Positions 1 through 12,090 of a stretch of DNA of 64,000 nt are shown piece after piece. The stretch spans positions 186,001 to 250,000 of the forward strand of contig JAHLEZ010000021.1 in NCBI GenBank assembly GCA_020726505.1, read 5' to 3'. A program made the position numbers and the translations under genes. Positions within the stretch are counted from its first letter, which is position 1; every line of letters starts with the position of its first letter. The stretch comes from Leptodontidium sp. MPI-SDFR-AT-0119 (Eukaryota > Ascomycota > Leotiomycetes > Helotiales > Leptodontidiaceae). The notes under the pieces are model-generated. The model was given only the letters and a program-made list of their open reading frames with translations. It had not been told where the DNA came from and ran no database searches.

Positions 1-159
1 AATCGCAGCACCTCTGTTTCTAGCGCACATGGTATTTGCAGGAGTCTACTGCTGTAGTCATTTCTGACGTGAAGGGCGACAGGGACGAGTAGTCTCCTAT
101 CGCCTCGCAGAAGGACAGTCCCACGTCCGTAAGTCGAGGAAGTGCTCCGTATCCATTTC

Positions 160-570
160 CGAGAGGTCCTGATCAGATTGAAATGTGGAGATCGAGTTTA
201 CCGAGCAGCAGAAACAACGCAGGTCCCGATGGATCGGTTTATGGGAACGCACAGAAGCGGGAGCTAGCTCGCATGTGCATCCGCCCCACCATTCTGAGCT
301 TTCGCTGCAGCCTCGTCTCTTTTCTTCCTCAACAACAGCAAACAATTGTCAACCTCCACCACAAGTCCAGATTCGCGTCGCAGATTTTATATCGATTCAG
401 TAAGGCCCAAATACCCCATTTCTGGAGTTTGGAGATCTGCGGAGTTGATTCGACGCCTCTGACGCGTTTGGCGCCAAGTCATGTTCACTTTCTCCGACAT
501 CTTTACAACTCTCCTTCACAACTAACGTCAAATTCCGTCACAGCCAAAGGCGTTGATCGATATTGTAAAC
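160..570. repeat. Dispersed duplicate of 38560-38860, inverted
   Basis: This stretch is clearly similar to the reverse complement of about 38560-38860. Shared blocks include TTTGGAGATCTGCGGAGTTG and a tract starting CCAGATTCGCGTCGCAGAT. The short ORFs across it (for example 183-578) are not conserved in frame between copies, so I treat it as non-coding or decayed duplicated DNA. The rest of 1-1257 shows no gene that I can support. Confidence 0.6.
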
Positions 571-1257
571 CTCAGTAGCAGCAGAAGCACCGAGCTTCTG
601 CACTGCCTCAACTCCGCAACAAAAACAAAACCAACCTCCCGAACGACATCAAACGCCCACTTCAGAATCACTGGAGAAATATCAGCTCCTCAACCAAAGT
701 CAACCACCGCATTGTTTGAAAACGACTGATATTGGTCATTTACACGAGCACATACTATATACTCATATCGGAAGAACAAGGAAACCTGCAAGTAATATGG
801 AAAAGGAGTCGCCAGATTTGTGCAAAGGACGAGGTTGGGTGCTGTTTGTGGAGAACGCCGTTTTTGGACTGTGTTAAAGTGCCCATTTCAAAGTCTTATT
901 GGAGAAGTTGAACGCCGTTTCTGGATGGGGCCGAAATGCTGACCATAGAGGTTAGACAGCGGTCGCTTGTGACCAGATTTTGAAGTGGACTGTTCGACGA
1001 GGTAGCATCTGGCGTCACAGGTAGAATTGGGAGCACGAGGAATTGAAGCCAACGTCTGAATTGAATGATTCAAATGGCTCGATAAAGACATTCGAATTGA
1101 AACTTGGAGACAAATCTCAGATTAAAGATGAGTTGTACTGTACTGTATGTCCGTAACAGCGCTTGTAGGAATAATGGAACGCGTCGGCAGCAAAGCCTGA
1201 AGCATGTAGCAACGGCTGCTCTTGAGGGCTTATGCCCGGAGGCTCAACTTTAACGGG

Positions 1258-1730
1258 TTACCTTTGTGGGGTCCCAGCAGACTTCAGGGCAACGATCATG
1301 CCCATGCTGTTGTCTATCCACTGCAGAACTTGATCCAGCGCAATGACAGGCGGAGCGTTGGCCAGAGCTGGCCTACAGAGTGCCTCTTCCAGGGACCGTA
1401 AGGTGTCGATATCAATCACTCGGTGGGACCTGCCCTCCGCTTCTAAAGACTGGGTCAACTAGCTTGCCCTTGATTCTAGTTCAACCAGTCTCTCCTCTAT
1501 TTCAAACTTTGCCTTGTGTATGTCTCGGAGCTCAGCTTCTACCGCGTCTCTCTGGGAATTCGTTCTTACTTGCAAGTATACGACTAGGCTTTCCAACTCC
1601 TTATGCCAATATCGGAGGCGCGCAGCTCGCAAATCGTCTCGCAGCGCTGCACGAAGCAAGCAGGCGTCTCGAACCGTTTCTTCTACTTTCTTGACAAGAA
1701 TATGTGCGCGACGATGAACAGCGCAGTGCC
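1258..1730 (-). pseudogene. Remnant of a coiled-coil protein, unrecognised
   Basis: On the minus strand one reading frame runs from about 1730 to 1258 and is interrupted by a single TAG at about 1460. Upstream of the stop the peptide is charged and helical (EAELRDIHKAKFEIEERLVE), as in a short coiled coil. Downstream it continues for about 65 codons (TQSLEAEGRSHRVIDIDTL) to a normal stop. The reading resumes naturally after the TAG, so this could be a CAG-to-TAG nonsense change in an old gene. No family is recognised, no clear start codon or exon structure is visible, and a chance open frame cannot be excluded. From 1731 to 2522 I see nothing else. Confidence 0.3.
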
Positions 1731-2522
1731 GGATAGATTTGACGCGCTTGAAAAGGGCTGCCAGCGACTAGCCACGACTTAAAGTAATAGCTGTCGCAGA
1801 GACGAGATATTTTGAGAGCGTCTTCCACCACCCAGTCATTCGACCGCCTCGGGTGCATCTTAGCGATTGGCCTTCAAAAGGGACGGAAACCATTTTCCAG
1901 CGAAGTTATAGCAGCACTCTTCTAGCAGTCGTTGAGTTTGGGTAACGACCAAATGCTGAAGTCTGAAAGGAAAGTATGTGGGATTTATCGGTATGATGTC
2001 GCAATCGCGGGTTCGCTTCAGGCCCTTTTTGTCTTCTCTGTCTGCAAAGGTAGATCGTAGTCAGCGTTGACACTCCGAGAACGATTATTAGGGAGACTTG
2101 TGTCTATACCTTCGCGGAAGAGTTCCTTGGGCACAGCCTCCCCCACCCAACTGAAGTACGGGCTTTGTCATAGCTCGAGTAGGCTTTCTGATACGCCCCG
2201 ATTATCTGTCAATGCGATGCTGTCTGACCGTCGTCTTTAAGGCAGTGGCATTTGGCACTGGAATACCGAGAGAAAGGAGGACGACTGATCGCACTCGTCG
2301 CATTCGAAGATGGTGGCTGGGGAGTTCAGGTGGTGAAGTGCTGTGGTAAGGTGTTCTCGTCATAAACCTCTTTCCGTTTTTGGCTTAGCGGCATTCCAAA
2401 ATTCAACTGGGAGTGCCGCTAACCCAAAATCGCCTAGCGTCTGGGAACTTCTCGAAGGGTATTGTTTCCCACCGTTCCCACCATTTCCAGAAGATGCAAC
2501 AACACGGAACATACGTAACATC

Positions 2523-4547
2523 ATGGAAGAGGCCATTCAAAACCTGCTACGCCAAGCGGTCCGTTCACTCTGTGGAGGAAGTGATGGCAGCGATGACCAA
2601 CTCAAGGAGGAAATTGCTAGCATCTCTAAAACTGGTAACTAATCAACAAAGCTATGCTTTACTTCCTTTGCTAACTCTATCACCGTCAATAAAATCCGAC
2701 TTGACGCAGGAATAAAGGGAGACTTGGAATCAAAGGACTTTGTATTTGTACGCAAGTCCAATCGCATCAAATCTTCTGCTCGAAAAAGGAAATTTGATAA
2801 TCTACAAGGTCTAGCAAGTCCTTGCAAGAGGAAACGGAAGTCGTCCAAGAAACATACCACTTCTGTCAACGAGGATACGACTGTCAAAACACGAGCTGCT
2901 ATTGATAAGTCCCGGGCTGATGTGGATACGGAGGTCAGCACACCCTCTGCAGTCGATGGACCTGGCGTTGAGGTTGCTGTAGAGGATGCGGCGGTCGGCA
3001 CACCAGCTGTTGTCGATGAGCCCGGCACCAATGCGGCTACAGAGGACACAGCGGGCGGTACACCCCCAGCGCACATCGAATCAGTCTCGAGTGAGGTTAT
3101 GACAGATTCCTTGCGATCATCGGGTCAAAGCACTCCTCTGCGGCCTTGGACGTCTGGCTTTACAACAAACAACTCAAGCCCCGAATCATCCTCCACGACA
3201 GAAAATGCCCAAATAGCAGTCCAGCCAAAACCGCTACTCTCGTGCCCACTACCTACTATGGCAGACTTGTTAAACCCTGAGCATGCGAACGTAGTTGCAA
3301 CGTCTGCGCTACTGGAGTGTGTAAATCAACATTATAAAATAGGACAATTCGGCGGCCGCACCGACAAGGTAACGAGCACGACGAACATGGCCAAGATTCG
3401 TGCATTTACAAAGGAGCTTGCTAGCCTGGAATATGAAGCTGCAGTCCATTCTATTGAGAAGAGAAACGCGATGCATGCGGCTAACGGCATACAAATCGGT
3501 AGTGACGAAAACGCCTACTGGGAAATAATCTTGAAAGGCGTCAAAGCCCTCGATCCCGCGACCTTGCCCAAGGGAGCACCTAAGGGACCCCTTGATGGTT
3601 TCAGCGCGGCGGAGAAGGTCGCGACAGAAAACTTTATGAAAAGCGCTAGCTTTGGAACGAGCCCAGAAAACCAGCGGCAGTGTCGCGGCTTATGGAAAAC
3701 CTTGTTTGATATTCGGAAAGCAGGTGTCGAGATGATCACCTGTTACCGAACTGCTGAGTTCAACAAATACTGCAAAACGTACTCGAGAAGATCAGATATT
3801 TCTCTTGTTGACACCATTGTGTCTTGGGAAAAGGTTTACGGACCTCAAATAGCCCAGCTTGAGGGCCGAGTACTTGAACATCGCAAAGGGGATTTTTCGG
3901 GCAAGTCCCGTCTCATGCAAAAGCATGTCGCCGAGAGACTTCAGGTTGCCGAGTCCTCGTGGAATGACGCTTCCAATGAGTGGTACTCGAGTGACGAAGA
4001 AGCTGCTTTCAAGCTTGCGACGACAGTCAAAACTACTTCGTCTAAGAGTCTAGCAAGTCTTTTCAATGATCGTGCTAATACGCAACAGCATCCGAACAAA
4101 GCTATCTTTATGTCTCTTTTGCCAAACGGCGACAAGCGCCTCGATGTCTGTCCTACTATCCCAGTATTTCCAGGGGATTTCTTAGGCATCTACTCTGGGA
4201 CCGTCCGATTCTCAGAGAACTCCAGCCTTTCACACGGCATCCCCGGACCCGAATCAAAACTTTGGTTAGACTACTCGCAGGTCACTGGAACCCTTACCCA
4301 AATGCAAGTTTCAAAGCCTGACGATGACGCGAATGTGCATCTGCGCTGGGAGGCTGTCAATGAACAGGATGAAACAGGCCCTTGCAAATCGTGGAGGGTC
4401 TTGGTCATAGCTAGTAAGGCTATCATGCCCTTTGAACCGCTTGTCCGTGCCGCTCCTCGAAACGAACAATACCTTTTACACCAGGCATTGGGATTCGCGA
4501 AGAGAGGTTTTATGAAAAGTACCTTGGTGACAAAGTTGAAGGCTTAA
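2523..4547 (+). CDS. Unknown protein with degenerate SET-like C-terminus (2 exons)
   Basis: Two exons are supported: 2523-2634 and 2710-4547, giving 649 aa. The intron (2635-2709, 75 bp) starts GTAACT, has a CTAAC branch site near 2670 and ends GCAG, and it keeps the frame. The ATG at 2523 has a good context (A at -3, G at +4). Residues ~40-90 are basic and nuclear-signal-like (KSNRIKSSARKRK, CKRKRKSSKK), followed by a low-complexity Val/Ala/Thr/Asp/Glu-rich stretch. The last ~140 residues resemble a SET fold: FPGDFLGIYSGTVRF recalls the N-terminal SET motif and RVLVIASKAIMPFEPLVR the post-catalytic strand. The usual NHSC and catalytic Tyr motifs are not evident, so methyltransferase activity is unlikely. 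It may be a nuclear scaffold or a domesticated SET-like fold. The family is not recognised by name. Downstream, 4548-4780 has no gene. Confidence 0.72.
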
Positions 4548-4779
4548 CTTATGGAGGTGGTTAAGAGACTCTGATTTTGATTCATAAGTTGATACTTCAA
4601 AGCTCGGTTTGTCACACGAGCGGGACTTATTAGGTGTTGGTCAAATCAAAAGTTGATCTCACATGATCTTTTGGATAGCTTATTTGGATCTTGGTCAAGG
4701 TTGAGAAGCGCTCAGAGAAGAGCTATATAGCAATTGGTGGCATATCTTCATAGGCTATAGTTGGAGTTATTTTATACAG

Positions 4780-5365
4780 GGGTTATGTTTCGTAAGCATT
4801 TGGTGTAGGTCGCGAAGAATTGTACGGTCAAGTTCCGGCCGGTTTTGCACCCGTAAGTCAATCGGTCTCCTTTCATGTTCTCAGAGATGTCTTGTCTTTT
4901 TAAAAGAAAACAAACATATAAGACGGCTGCCATATCTCTTCCTGGACACTGCTGCCACCTCCTTATCCCAGCTGTAGTAACATTCGGGCATCCCCAATTC
5001 ATGGAAGAACGGCTTTAGAAGGAGCCGCGGAGCACGGGCGCATAGATATGGTGCAGTTGCTCTTCAATGCAGGCGTTGAACTTGGTGGACCTCGCGATGC
5101 GCGCTACAGATATTTATTGACACTGGCGTCGCAGAATGGTCATAATACTGTCAAGAAACTTATTGAGAATCGTTATGAAGCGGAGGAAAATGAATAAGTT
5201 AGCTGTGTTCCAAGGTACTAGCTTTTACTTGTGGCTGTGCATCCCCGCCGTGATGTACTCCAAAGGTTCCGCTGATGGTCATCACAGAGCGGACTCAGTT
5301 CTTGCCGATTCTGCGGTCCTCAACTCCATATGTTGTATTTTACTTTTGAACTAAGTTACAGTACA
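4780..5365 (+). pseudogene. Ankyrin-repeat NLR 3' end remnant (copy 1)
   Basis: From about 4988 to the TAA at 5195-5197 one frame encodes the end of an ankyrin-repeat protein. It reads GRTALEGAAEHGRIDMVQLL, followed by a second helix pair (LTLASQNGHNTVKKLIENRY), then the stop. This is typical of the C-terminus of NACHT-ankyrin proteins. No N-terminal part is present, so it is a 3' fragment. The flanks, including about 150 bp of non-coding sequence on each side, are nearly identical to a copy on the minus strand at 18890-19420. That copy lacks about 70 bp present here near 4850-4915. The 5370-5392 tract is a short (ACAGT)n microsatellite. Confidence 0.65.
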
Positions 5366-6179
5366 TTCTACAGTACAGTACAGTACAGTAGCTACAATTT
5401 CTGATATTTCGACCAGACCCGCCGCGGCGGTCAGAGGTCATTAAGCAGATGCGGATAAATGTTCGCCAAAAAAAAGGGCTCTGGAGCAGATTGTGGATCT
5501 GGTGGGGGAGGTTGTTGCATGCCATATGTGGACGCTTCTCAGACACGGCTTCGATGGTGTTGAGTAACTGGAGCGGTTTTGGACTCAACTCGGTCCTTTC
5601 GGGGCGCGAAGTTGGAGGAACCCAGAACCGCGCCATATTTGGCAGGCTGCGTGGCCTAGTACAGGCGCCAGTATTGCAAATCCAATTTGAGAGCCTAGGA
5701 TGGCTACTTCCACGAGAAGACAAGTAAGTTACTGCGATCAATCGGGGGCCTGTGCTCTGAGGCTTTACAGGACTCTATTTCGGATCGGGAAAGGCGCACG
5801 GCACGGGCCGCCCCGTAGGCCATACCCAGTCGGCTGTCGGCCCTCCTCTTGCCGCGTTTCCCTGACTTTGGTAGAACAATTCATTTTCTGAATCTTTGGT
5901 CAACATAAGACTGCCAATAACTCTCGCATTATTTCCACTACGCATAGTTTGAGAGGTATTGTTTTTGACACCGTGTGTACTGTCTTTGCCGATGTCCTCC
6001 AACCTAGCCCTACTGAGGACATTTCTTGCCCTTTGTGCTCTGGAGTCTGGCTCCAACGTTCTAAATGCTTTTATCTTATATTTCTGAGTGGTAGCAGCGT
6101 ATCAAGCATGAAACTTTTCTGTTTTCTACATATATTTACGTTGGCACTGTCAAAAGTATTCCCCGAGTTCAGATGACCA
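5366..6179. other. Intergenic, no gene recognised
   Basis: A short ACAGT microsatellite lies at its left edge. The open frames seen on both strands (for example 5340-5741 minus and 5775-6056 minus) have no recognisable domain and no splice support. Confidence 0.5.
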
Positions 6180-8082
6180 TCACGGCCCTTCAAGACAGAA
6201 TGGAATATGCGAGGAAATCTGAGCACAACCAACCAGGCTCACAAGCTCCTCCTTTCGTGGTGAGTTGTCCAAGAAAGCATGCTAGGGCAGTCAGAACATG
6301 TAAAAAGTGTGGATTGAAGTAACTCACCGACAGAAGTTCTTTAGCCGAACTCGATGCTGTCAACTGCAGAAACTTGCCTGCTTGATGAGACCACTTGTCG
6401 GCATGCTCCAGGGCGAGTCTTCCACGGAGGGGGCTGCCCCGCTCCATAAGTTGAAGCATTACGAAGCCTAGAGCTTCAGTGTCTTCATGCAGCCCGTGAC
6501 TTCGAAGACCAATGTTGATGTAGCCTTCGGGATTGGCTTAGATGAAAGATTAGGAGGGCAAGCAATCCTTAGGCCAGGGACTTACCGATTTTGACATCTC
6601 CGCGAAGAGATAGGAGTATAGTAGAACATGTAATATCTCCATGCATCATGTCTCGGGCGGCGAGGAAATCAAGTCCCGTAAGCACCTACTTCTTAACATC
6701 AAAGTCTAAAGCGTTTCATTGGAACAACTCACCTGATGTACGATTGTCGCTATCTGAATCTCGTTCGGGGGGGTAGCAGATCCATTGAGATCCGTCAGAG
6801 AGACTGCCATGCATTCGGAAACGGTAAAGACCGCATTGTCACACACAAATATTTCATGATAGCTGAGGAAATTTTCATGTCGAACTTGACGAAGGTTTTG
6901 AACTTGATCATTGGGTTCCGATCCAGCTATGCACTTCACCGCGAAAAGCTCAAACGTGGCGGGTTTCTTGCACGCAACAACTACTGAGGCCCCCAATTCA
7001 CGGCGGTATGCCTTGGTATAGTATTGCCATGGTGACGCTCTTCTCAGAGGCAAGGAGTCCAATGGTGATTCGGGTGCCTTAAGCTTTGGTGGAGGCGACA
7101 ATTTCTTTGGTGTCAGTCTTGCTGAGATTCTTCTCGGTAACGGTCCCTCCCACATCTTCGAGAATCCCCCCATTAGACGAGGTTCTCGGACTATGATAAG
7201 ATTACTCATGGAACAAAGAGCTGTCAGTGTCTTCGGGTCACTCGAACGAGCTATGAAAATATGCTAGAAGCTGATGAGTAATGATTGATTCACAGCGGCT
7301 TGATCAATACTCACATCAGAGAGCTCAAAAGGGGAAGCCGTAAATGAGCTTCTATGAAGTTGATCGCCTCCGCTGACCAACGTTCTGCGCCTGTTCGAGC
7401 TAGCGTCTCCTTAGACTCTGTCATCAGCTGTAACATCAATGTCCCTAAGGTACTCGGGTCTGCTGAAGTCTTTTCTCCATCTTCGGGAAGGGAGGTATGG
7501 TCTTAGTGGACATGGTCAGTGTCTGCTTCCTTGTTTGACGATCGTTCCCTTACCGATTTTGACCTCGCCTTTCTGAGAAAGACGAATATTCTGGAAATAA
7601 ATGAGCTGATGGTTAAGTTCCCTTGACCAGATGAAGCGGATGCCAGCTAGCACCTGCTATAATCAGCACACGACATGGATAAAGGACGACATCCAACCTA
7701 CCCGACTAATTATAAATGCTATCTCGGGCTCTGCAAGACGGATGGAATGCCGTAGTAGATCTTCTAGTGAGAAGTCTAGATACTCGTAGACTGCAAAAAT
7801 TTCATTGTTGACATGATATAATTCATAAATGTCGACGAAACTTGGGTGTTGAAATTCAGGAAACCAAGAGCCCTTGCCGTATTGCTCGACAAGGAAAATC
7901 GATATTACTCGCACCTCAGTCCTGCCATTGCAAAGCACCAGGAAGAGGTCTGGTTTGAGTTCAACAAACGGTTCGTAGAATTTCCAGGGGCTGCAACTAT
8001 AGCATGGAATTTTACTCCTTCCTGCTACCCAAAACGTCTTCCGGGGAACCTGGGAAATCGGGCGTGGGTGCGTAGACTCCAT
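6180..8082 (-). CDS. Tandem pseudokinase protein (two kinase-like units, 7 exons)
   Basis: Proposed exons on the minus strand: 8082-7702, 7653-7554, 7501-7315, 7240-6733, 6685-6586, 6524-6328, 6281-6180 (524 aa). Each unit has a kinase N-lobe, a 100-nt exon over the catalytic-loop region, and a short C-terminal tail. In unit 2 FAVKCIAG retains the ATP-site Lys, the HRD motif reads MMHGDITCSTILL, and DFG is absent after VKIG. Unit 1 has no recognisable HRD. Both are therefore predicted pseudokinases. The same exon pattern recurs in the genes at 19.8, 25.9 and 37.6 kb, which supports the splice sites. The link between the units is the weak point: the 7241-7314 intron needs a GAG acceptor. Otherwise these are two adjacent genes, the second starting at ATG 7209. 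Confidence 0.65.
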
Positions 8083-8976
8083 GATGCAGAGGAGGAGCGA
8101 CGTTCTCGGGCGACTGTTGGTTGTGATATTGCGGACGATTTAACATCGGATGTCATTATTTGGGGTTTATCGATAGTGCTGTATCAAGACCGTTGGCGTG
8201 AGTAATTGAAATCTGAAGTTATCAATGTAGTGGACCTGGCTTGTAGGCACTTAGAGATGGATGGATATGAATGCCAAGAAGATTTAAAGCAGGTTGTGGC
8301 CACCAAGGCATGTTTTTGCGTCGCTCGAAAGGGCTGGTCGTGGAGAAAGCTGGATGGCGTCTGGAAGAGATTAGATGTCGTTTGTAGAGAAGTTGAACGC
8401 TGTTTGTGAAGCAGTTGAACATCGTTCACGGTCGTGCGAGGAGGGAGCAATTTTGGCCTTGGATTAAAGTGCAAAAAAGGCTCCAAATACGCCTAAAATG
8501 GAGCCAAAATCCGAATCAACCAAAAGCAAGAACTGCTGCTCAGTCAAAAATGAAAGGTCGAGATATATCGGAGACAGGGATCTGTGCCCAGGTCTACAGG
8601 GTCAGAAATGGGCAATGTTCCGGTCCATTAATGACCCCTGTCTCATAACATCTCAACTTTGGCCATAGCTGCAGATTTGGGCTCGAGTTAATAGGCAGCA
8701 TAACGCATTGTCATTTGTATCTTAATCACTCAATGCATTCCAGTCAATAGCTGGAGCGGCCAAAATCGTCCAAGGTTGATGACAACAGGAGGCTCAACGA
8801 GGAGGGCGTTGTGACGACGGGGCAATAAAGATGAGGTGGATCAAATTCATTTTATTGATGGTTGCTATCTCTGAATACTTAACGCATAGCGAGAAAACTA
8901 GACAGACTGCGTGGCCGTGATAGCTGGGTGAGAATAGCGTAGTAATAGGCTCTCGCATATTATCAACGATTTCTCC
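8083..8976. other. Intergenic, no gene recognised
   Basis: Open frames on both strands at 8184-8648 are short, overlapping and lack recognisable domains. I see no splice-supported gene. Confidence 0.5.
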
Positions 8977-10889
8977 TTACCCAGCCTCAGTAGACATCGC
9001 GTCAGGTACATGTTTCACAAGCTGATTATTTACCTGGATACTGTTCTCAGGAACCAGAAGTATAGTGTTCGACCCATCCGCAATCGCGGCTTGGAAGCAC
9101 GTTCTTGGGACCAACGGGTTGAGCGAGCTATCAAACGGCCGGATGTGCTTCCTCATGTAATTTTTCGCCACCCGCTCGACTTCGGACGGGTCAGAAGAGT
9201 CCACTAGAAGACTTCGATCGGTCCTCCAAACGTCTCGCTCGTAAATTTTGAACTCAATACGCACCATAGAAGATGGAGGAATTATCTGCAGCTGCCTGTC
9301 CGGATTCTGTTCGGATGGTTGGCCGTGAGCACTCGAATCGACGTCGTCGGTACGAATCAAATCCTGGTAGGAGTTGACGAGCGCTTCCAGGTCAGCCGCA
9401 GGCGAGCTGCTCTGCGGTGGATCCTCTGGTTGTTCAGAGGTGCGAGCGAGCCCATCCGCGATGTTTCTCTCACGATTAACGTGAGTACCTCGCCTTTGAT
9501 TTCTCTGTGTTGGTTGTGAAGCGTCACCCCCCTCTCGTACATTATTGCCGGCTTCCACTGATGCTTGCCTCTCATGCAGTCTATTTCGCTCCCAAAGGTC
9601 TTGCGCCATCCTCTCCTGCGCCATCCTAGCCTCCTCTTGAGGGGTTGGGCGTCCTTGCCCCGATACACTCCTTCCCCCGCCCAAAGCACCCAGCCGCTCC
9701 TGTTGCAGATCTACATGAATTCCTCCGCCTGTATGTGGTGCAGGGTTCGAACGACGTTTTGTAGTAGTGTCGCTTGGTCGACCAAAAAATGTAAAATACA
9801 CAGACCTGCGCACAAAGAACGATGTGACGCTCTCGCCATGCTCGTCTACTTCTGCGTGCAGGTTGGCGATAACAAGGGATTTGGCATCTCGTGCGTGAGC
9901 CTCTTCATCTGGGAACCCACATCGGACCCCTGCAGCGGCAGGATCATCGCTGACGAAGGCCGGACACGACTGCTCCAGCGTGAGGGGTGTGGCAGTTGCA
10001 AACAATCGTATGATCGTATCACGGTCCTCCGGACTAAATGCGGCGAAGATCAGGCCACTGGCCAGCTGGCCGTGTATCTTCGAGATAGTGTACGACTGCC
10101 TGTTTCTATGGTGAGCAAGTCACACCTGCTCGTCAGATAGGAGGCTCACCTCGGGGAAGTTCATACTGATCATTTTGTTCAGTGTGCTTATCCTCATCCC
10201 ACCCCAAAGCCCGGGCAGATCTAGGAGATCATCGAATCCCGTATGGAGCTCTGGGTGTCGAAAGAGCCCGTTCAGACATCGCGTCTCACGTTTCGACAGA
10301 TGACTCCACCACCTCCTTTCCGAATACAAATCTCGCTCTCGTCGGTACTGAGAGATCTTGCAGTAGATCTCGCCAGCAGTTGGCGGCTTCTCGTTCGAGT
10401 ACTCCTCGATCAGGGCGGTCTTGAGTCCATAGTCGGCGTCTGCATGATGGTGTTAGTTCAGGGCAACGTCGACTCTGGTGAATGCACGTACCGGCGAGGT
10501 AGAGATCTACCGTCCACCATCTTTCTCTTGGGGTGAGGATCTCGCGCACGGCCTGAATGCGGTGCTTGGAATCCCGCAGGAAATTTAAGAGTTGGGTGGG
10601 GGCTATCATGATTATTCAGCAGCCTCTCAGCCGAGACGCTAGAGTCGTTCAGCGCCTGAGTAAGTTGAGACTGATCGATCACGGCTGGGATATGATTCCT
10701 CGTCACCCGATCACATTGCCCCTTCTCAAAACACTTCTTCAGTTTCTCGATATTCTTCCGGTCTAGTTCCCAAGGCTCGCCCCGTGGGAAATGTAGTGCC
10801 TCAAGCCTAATGCGGGCCGTGCCTCTATACTTCTCCCGGCCCTCAGTTGCCAGCCTCTCCTCCCGATCCGCGAACCTCGAGTGCGGCAT
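8977..10889 (-). pseudogene. DUF3723 protein, decayed by deletions
   Basis: The minus-strand sequence is a broken relative of the intact DUF3723 gene at 27.7-30.7 kb. The first part (from ATG 10889) matches its N-terminus (YRGTARIRLEALHF). A deletion of roughly 20-25 nt near 10570 removes the conserved ECLHGRHR stretch and shifts the frame to HRIQAVREILTPRERWWTVD. Two introns remain visible: about 10490-10441, and 10150-10100 beginning GTGAGC. The middle section after VVHYLE is missing, and the frame resumes at GQLASGLIFAAFSPEDRD. The C-terminal half (from about 10005) is open to 8977, with the conserved end EVERVAKNYMRK. DUF3723 proteins are a recurrent cargo family of fungal Starship elements, function unknown. 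This copy is very probably not functional. Confidence 0.75.
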
Positions 10890-10924
10890 CTTGTGTATAG
10901 CTGTTCACAACTCGAGATGGTCTA

Positions 10925-11355
10925 ACGTCCCTCCCTACGTGCCGAGAAACCCTACGTGCCGAGAAAAAAATAAGGTACTTCAACTTTATTCATTCTTAAC
11001 TCTATATTAGCTTATTAATTCAGAAAATAAAAAGATTAGTAGCATTACAGAGCTATTTATTATCAATTTGACACCTTCCGAAGAAAATTTTATTATCACA
11101 TCGCCGCCCTTTCGCCTGATTTATAAGAAGCCTCCATTTAGGCTTTAGTACCAGTCCTCTACTACAGCTACACTAGCAAGCTCTTTTTATCCCTAACACG
11201 ACTTAAAAGTTCTTATCTGAGCTTCAGATCCATATTTTTTCATCCGAGTCCCTCATAAGCTTTGTGGCTGCTGTGATACGCAAATAGTTGCAGGCCCGCC
11301 ACGCGGTTCGGTACTTCTGATCGACGGAACTAACGATACTCGGCAGGGGGCTGAC
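10925..11355 (+). repeat. Arm A: left inverted arm of NLR cassette 1
   Basis: This is one of five copies of a ~430-bp repeat (A 10925, B 18409, C 39327, D 46992, E 52300). The outer end reads ACGTCCCTCC and then two tandem copies of CCCTRCGTGCCGAGAAA, preceded by TA. Other shared blocks are AATTTGAC(A/C)CCTT, CATCG(C/T)CGCCCTTTCGCC and, near the inner end, GCGGTTCGGTACTTCTGATC. Arm A faces arm B in inverted orientation. Confidence 0.85.
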
Positions 11356-12090
11356 CCCGCACCTCGCCGCAGAGCCTCGGTAGTTTCACCGCAGTTCCGC
11401 TTAAATAATCAGTGGGGAAACTTGGGGCTTTTGACTTGAGGTGAGGACTTATTCTCAACAATAACAGGTCAGCAGTAGCATCGATCGCAATGCCTTATTC
11501 ACACAGATCATCCTAGTAAGGTGTCAATGTACTTCGTCTGCAGAACCCTAAACTCTATATTCACAGCTTCATCTAGCACGCTGACCTGGATGCTGACAAT
11601 AGAGGCAAGCAACGTCGCGAACGTTGCTGAAGTCCCTACCTTCCTCCCAACCTAAACACTCTCTTCGGCACCAAGTTACCCTACGAGCAGCGATATCGAC
11701 ATGCATTTCGCAGGTCTGTGTAGCGCCCATCGACGGGCATGTATTTGAGAAGACGACTGGCCCAAATGCCAGAAGCAACTGGCTTACGAGTTCAAATTCC
11801 TGGCCGCATCTCTTCGATATGGCGGTGCATAGCGTGCATGTACAGGAACACACATACACACAAACAGAAGTCACGATCTGTCGAGAGGTAGAGAACGGAA
11901 CAAGTGGGAAGATAAAGAATCGAACTTGTAAAATCCAAGACCAGCACAGAATGGTGTCACAGTCGGAACAAGGAAGCTTTGATGAAGTAAATTAGCTAGA
12001 GACATGCTATCTTTGTTCCTCGATTGCAAGATCCTTACATTAGGTGATACTGTAGCAGAAATGAGATGCGATAAATTAACATGCGCCCGC

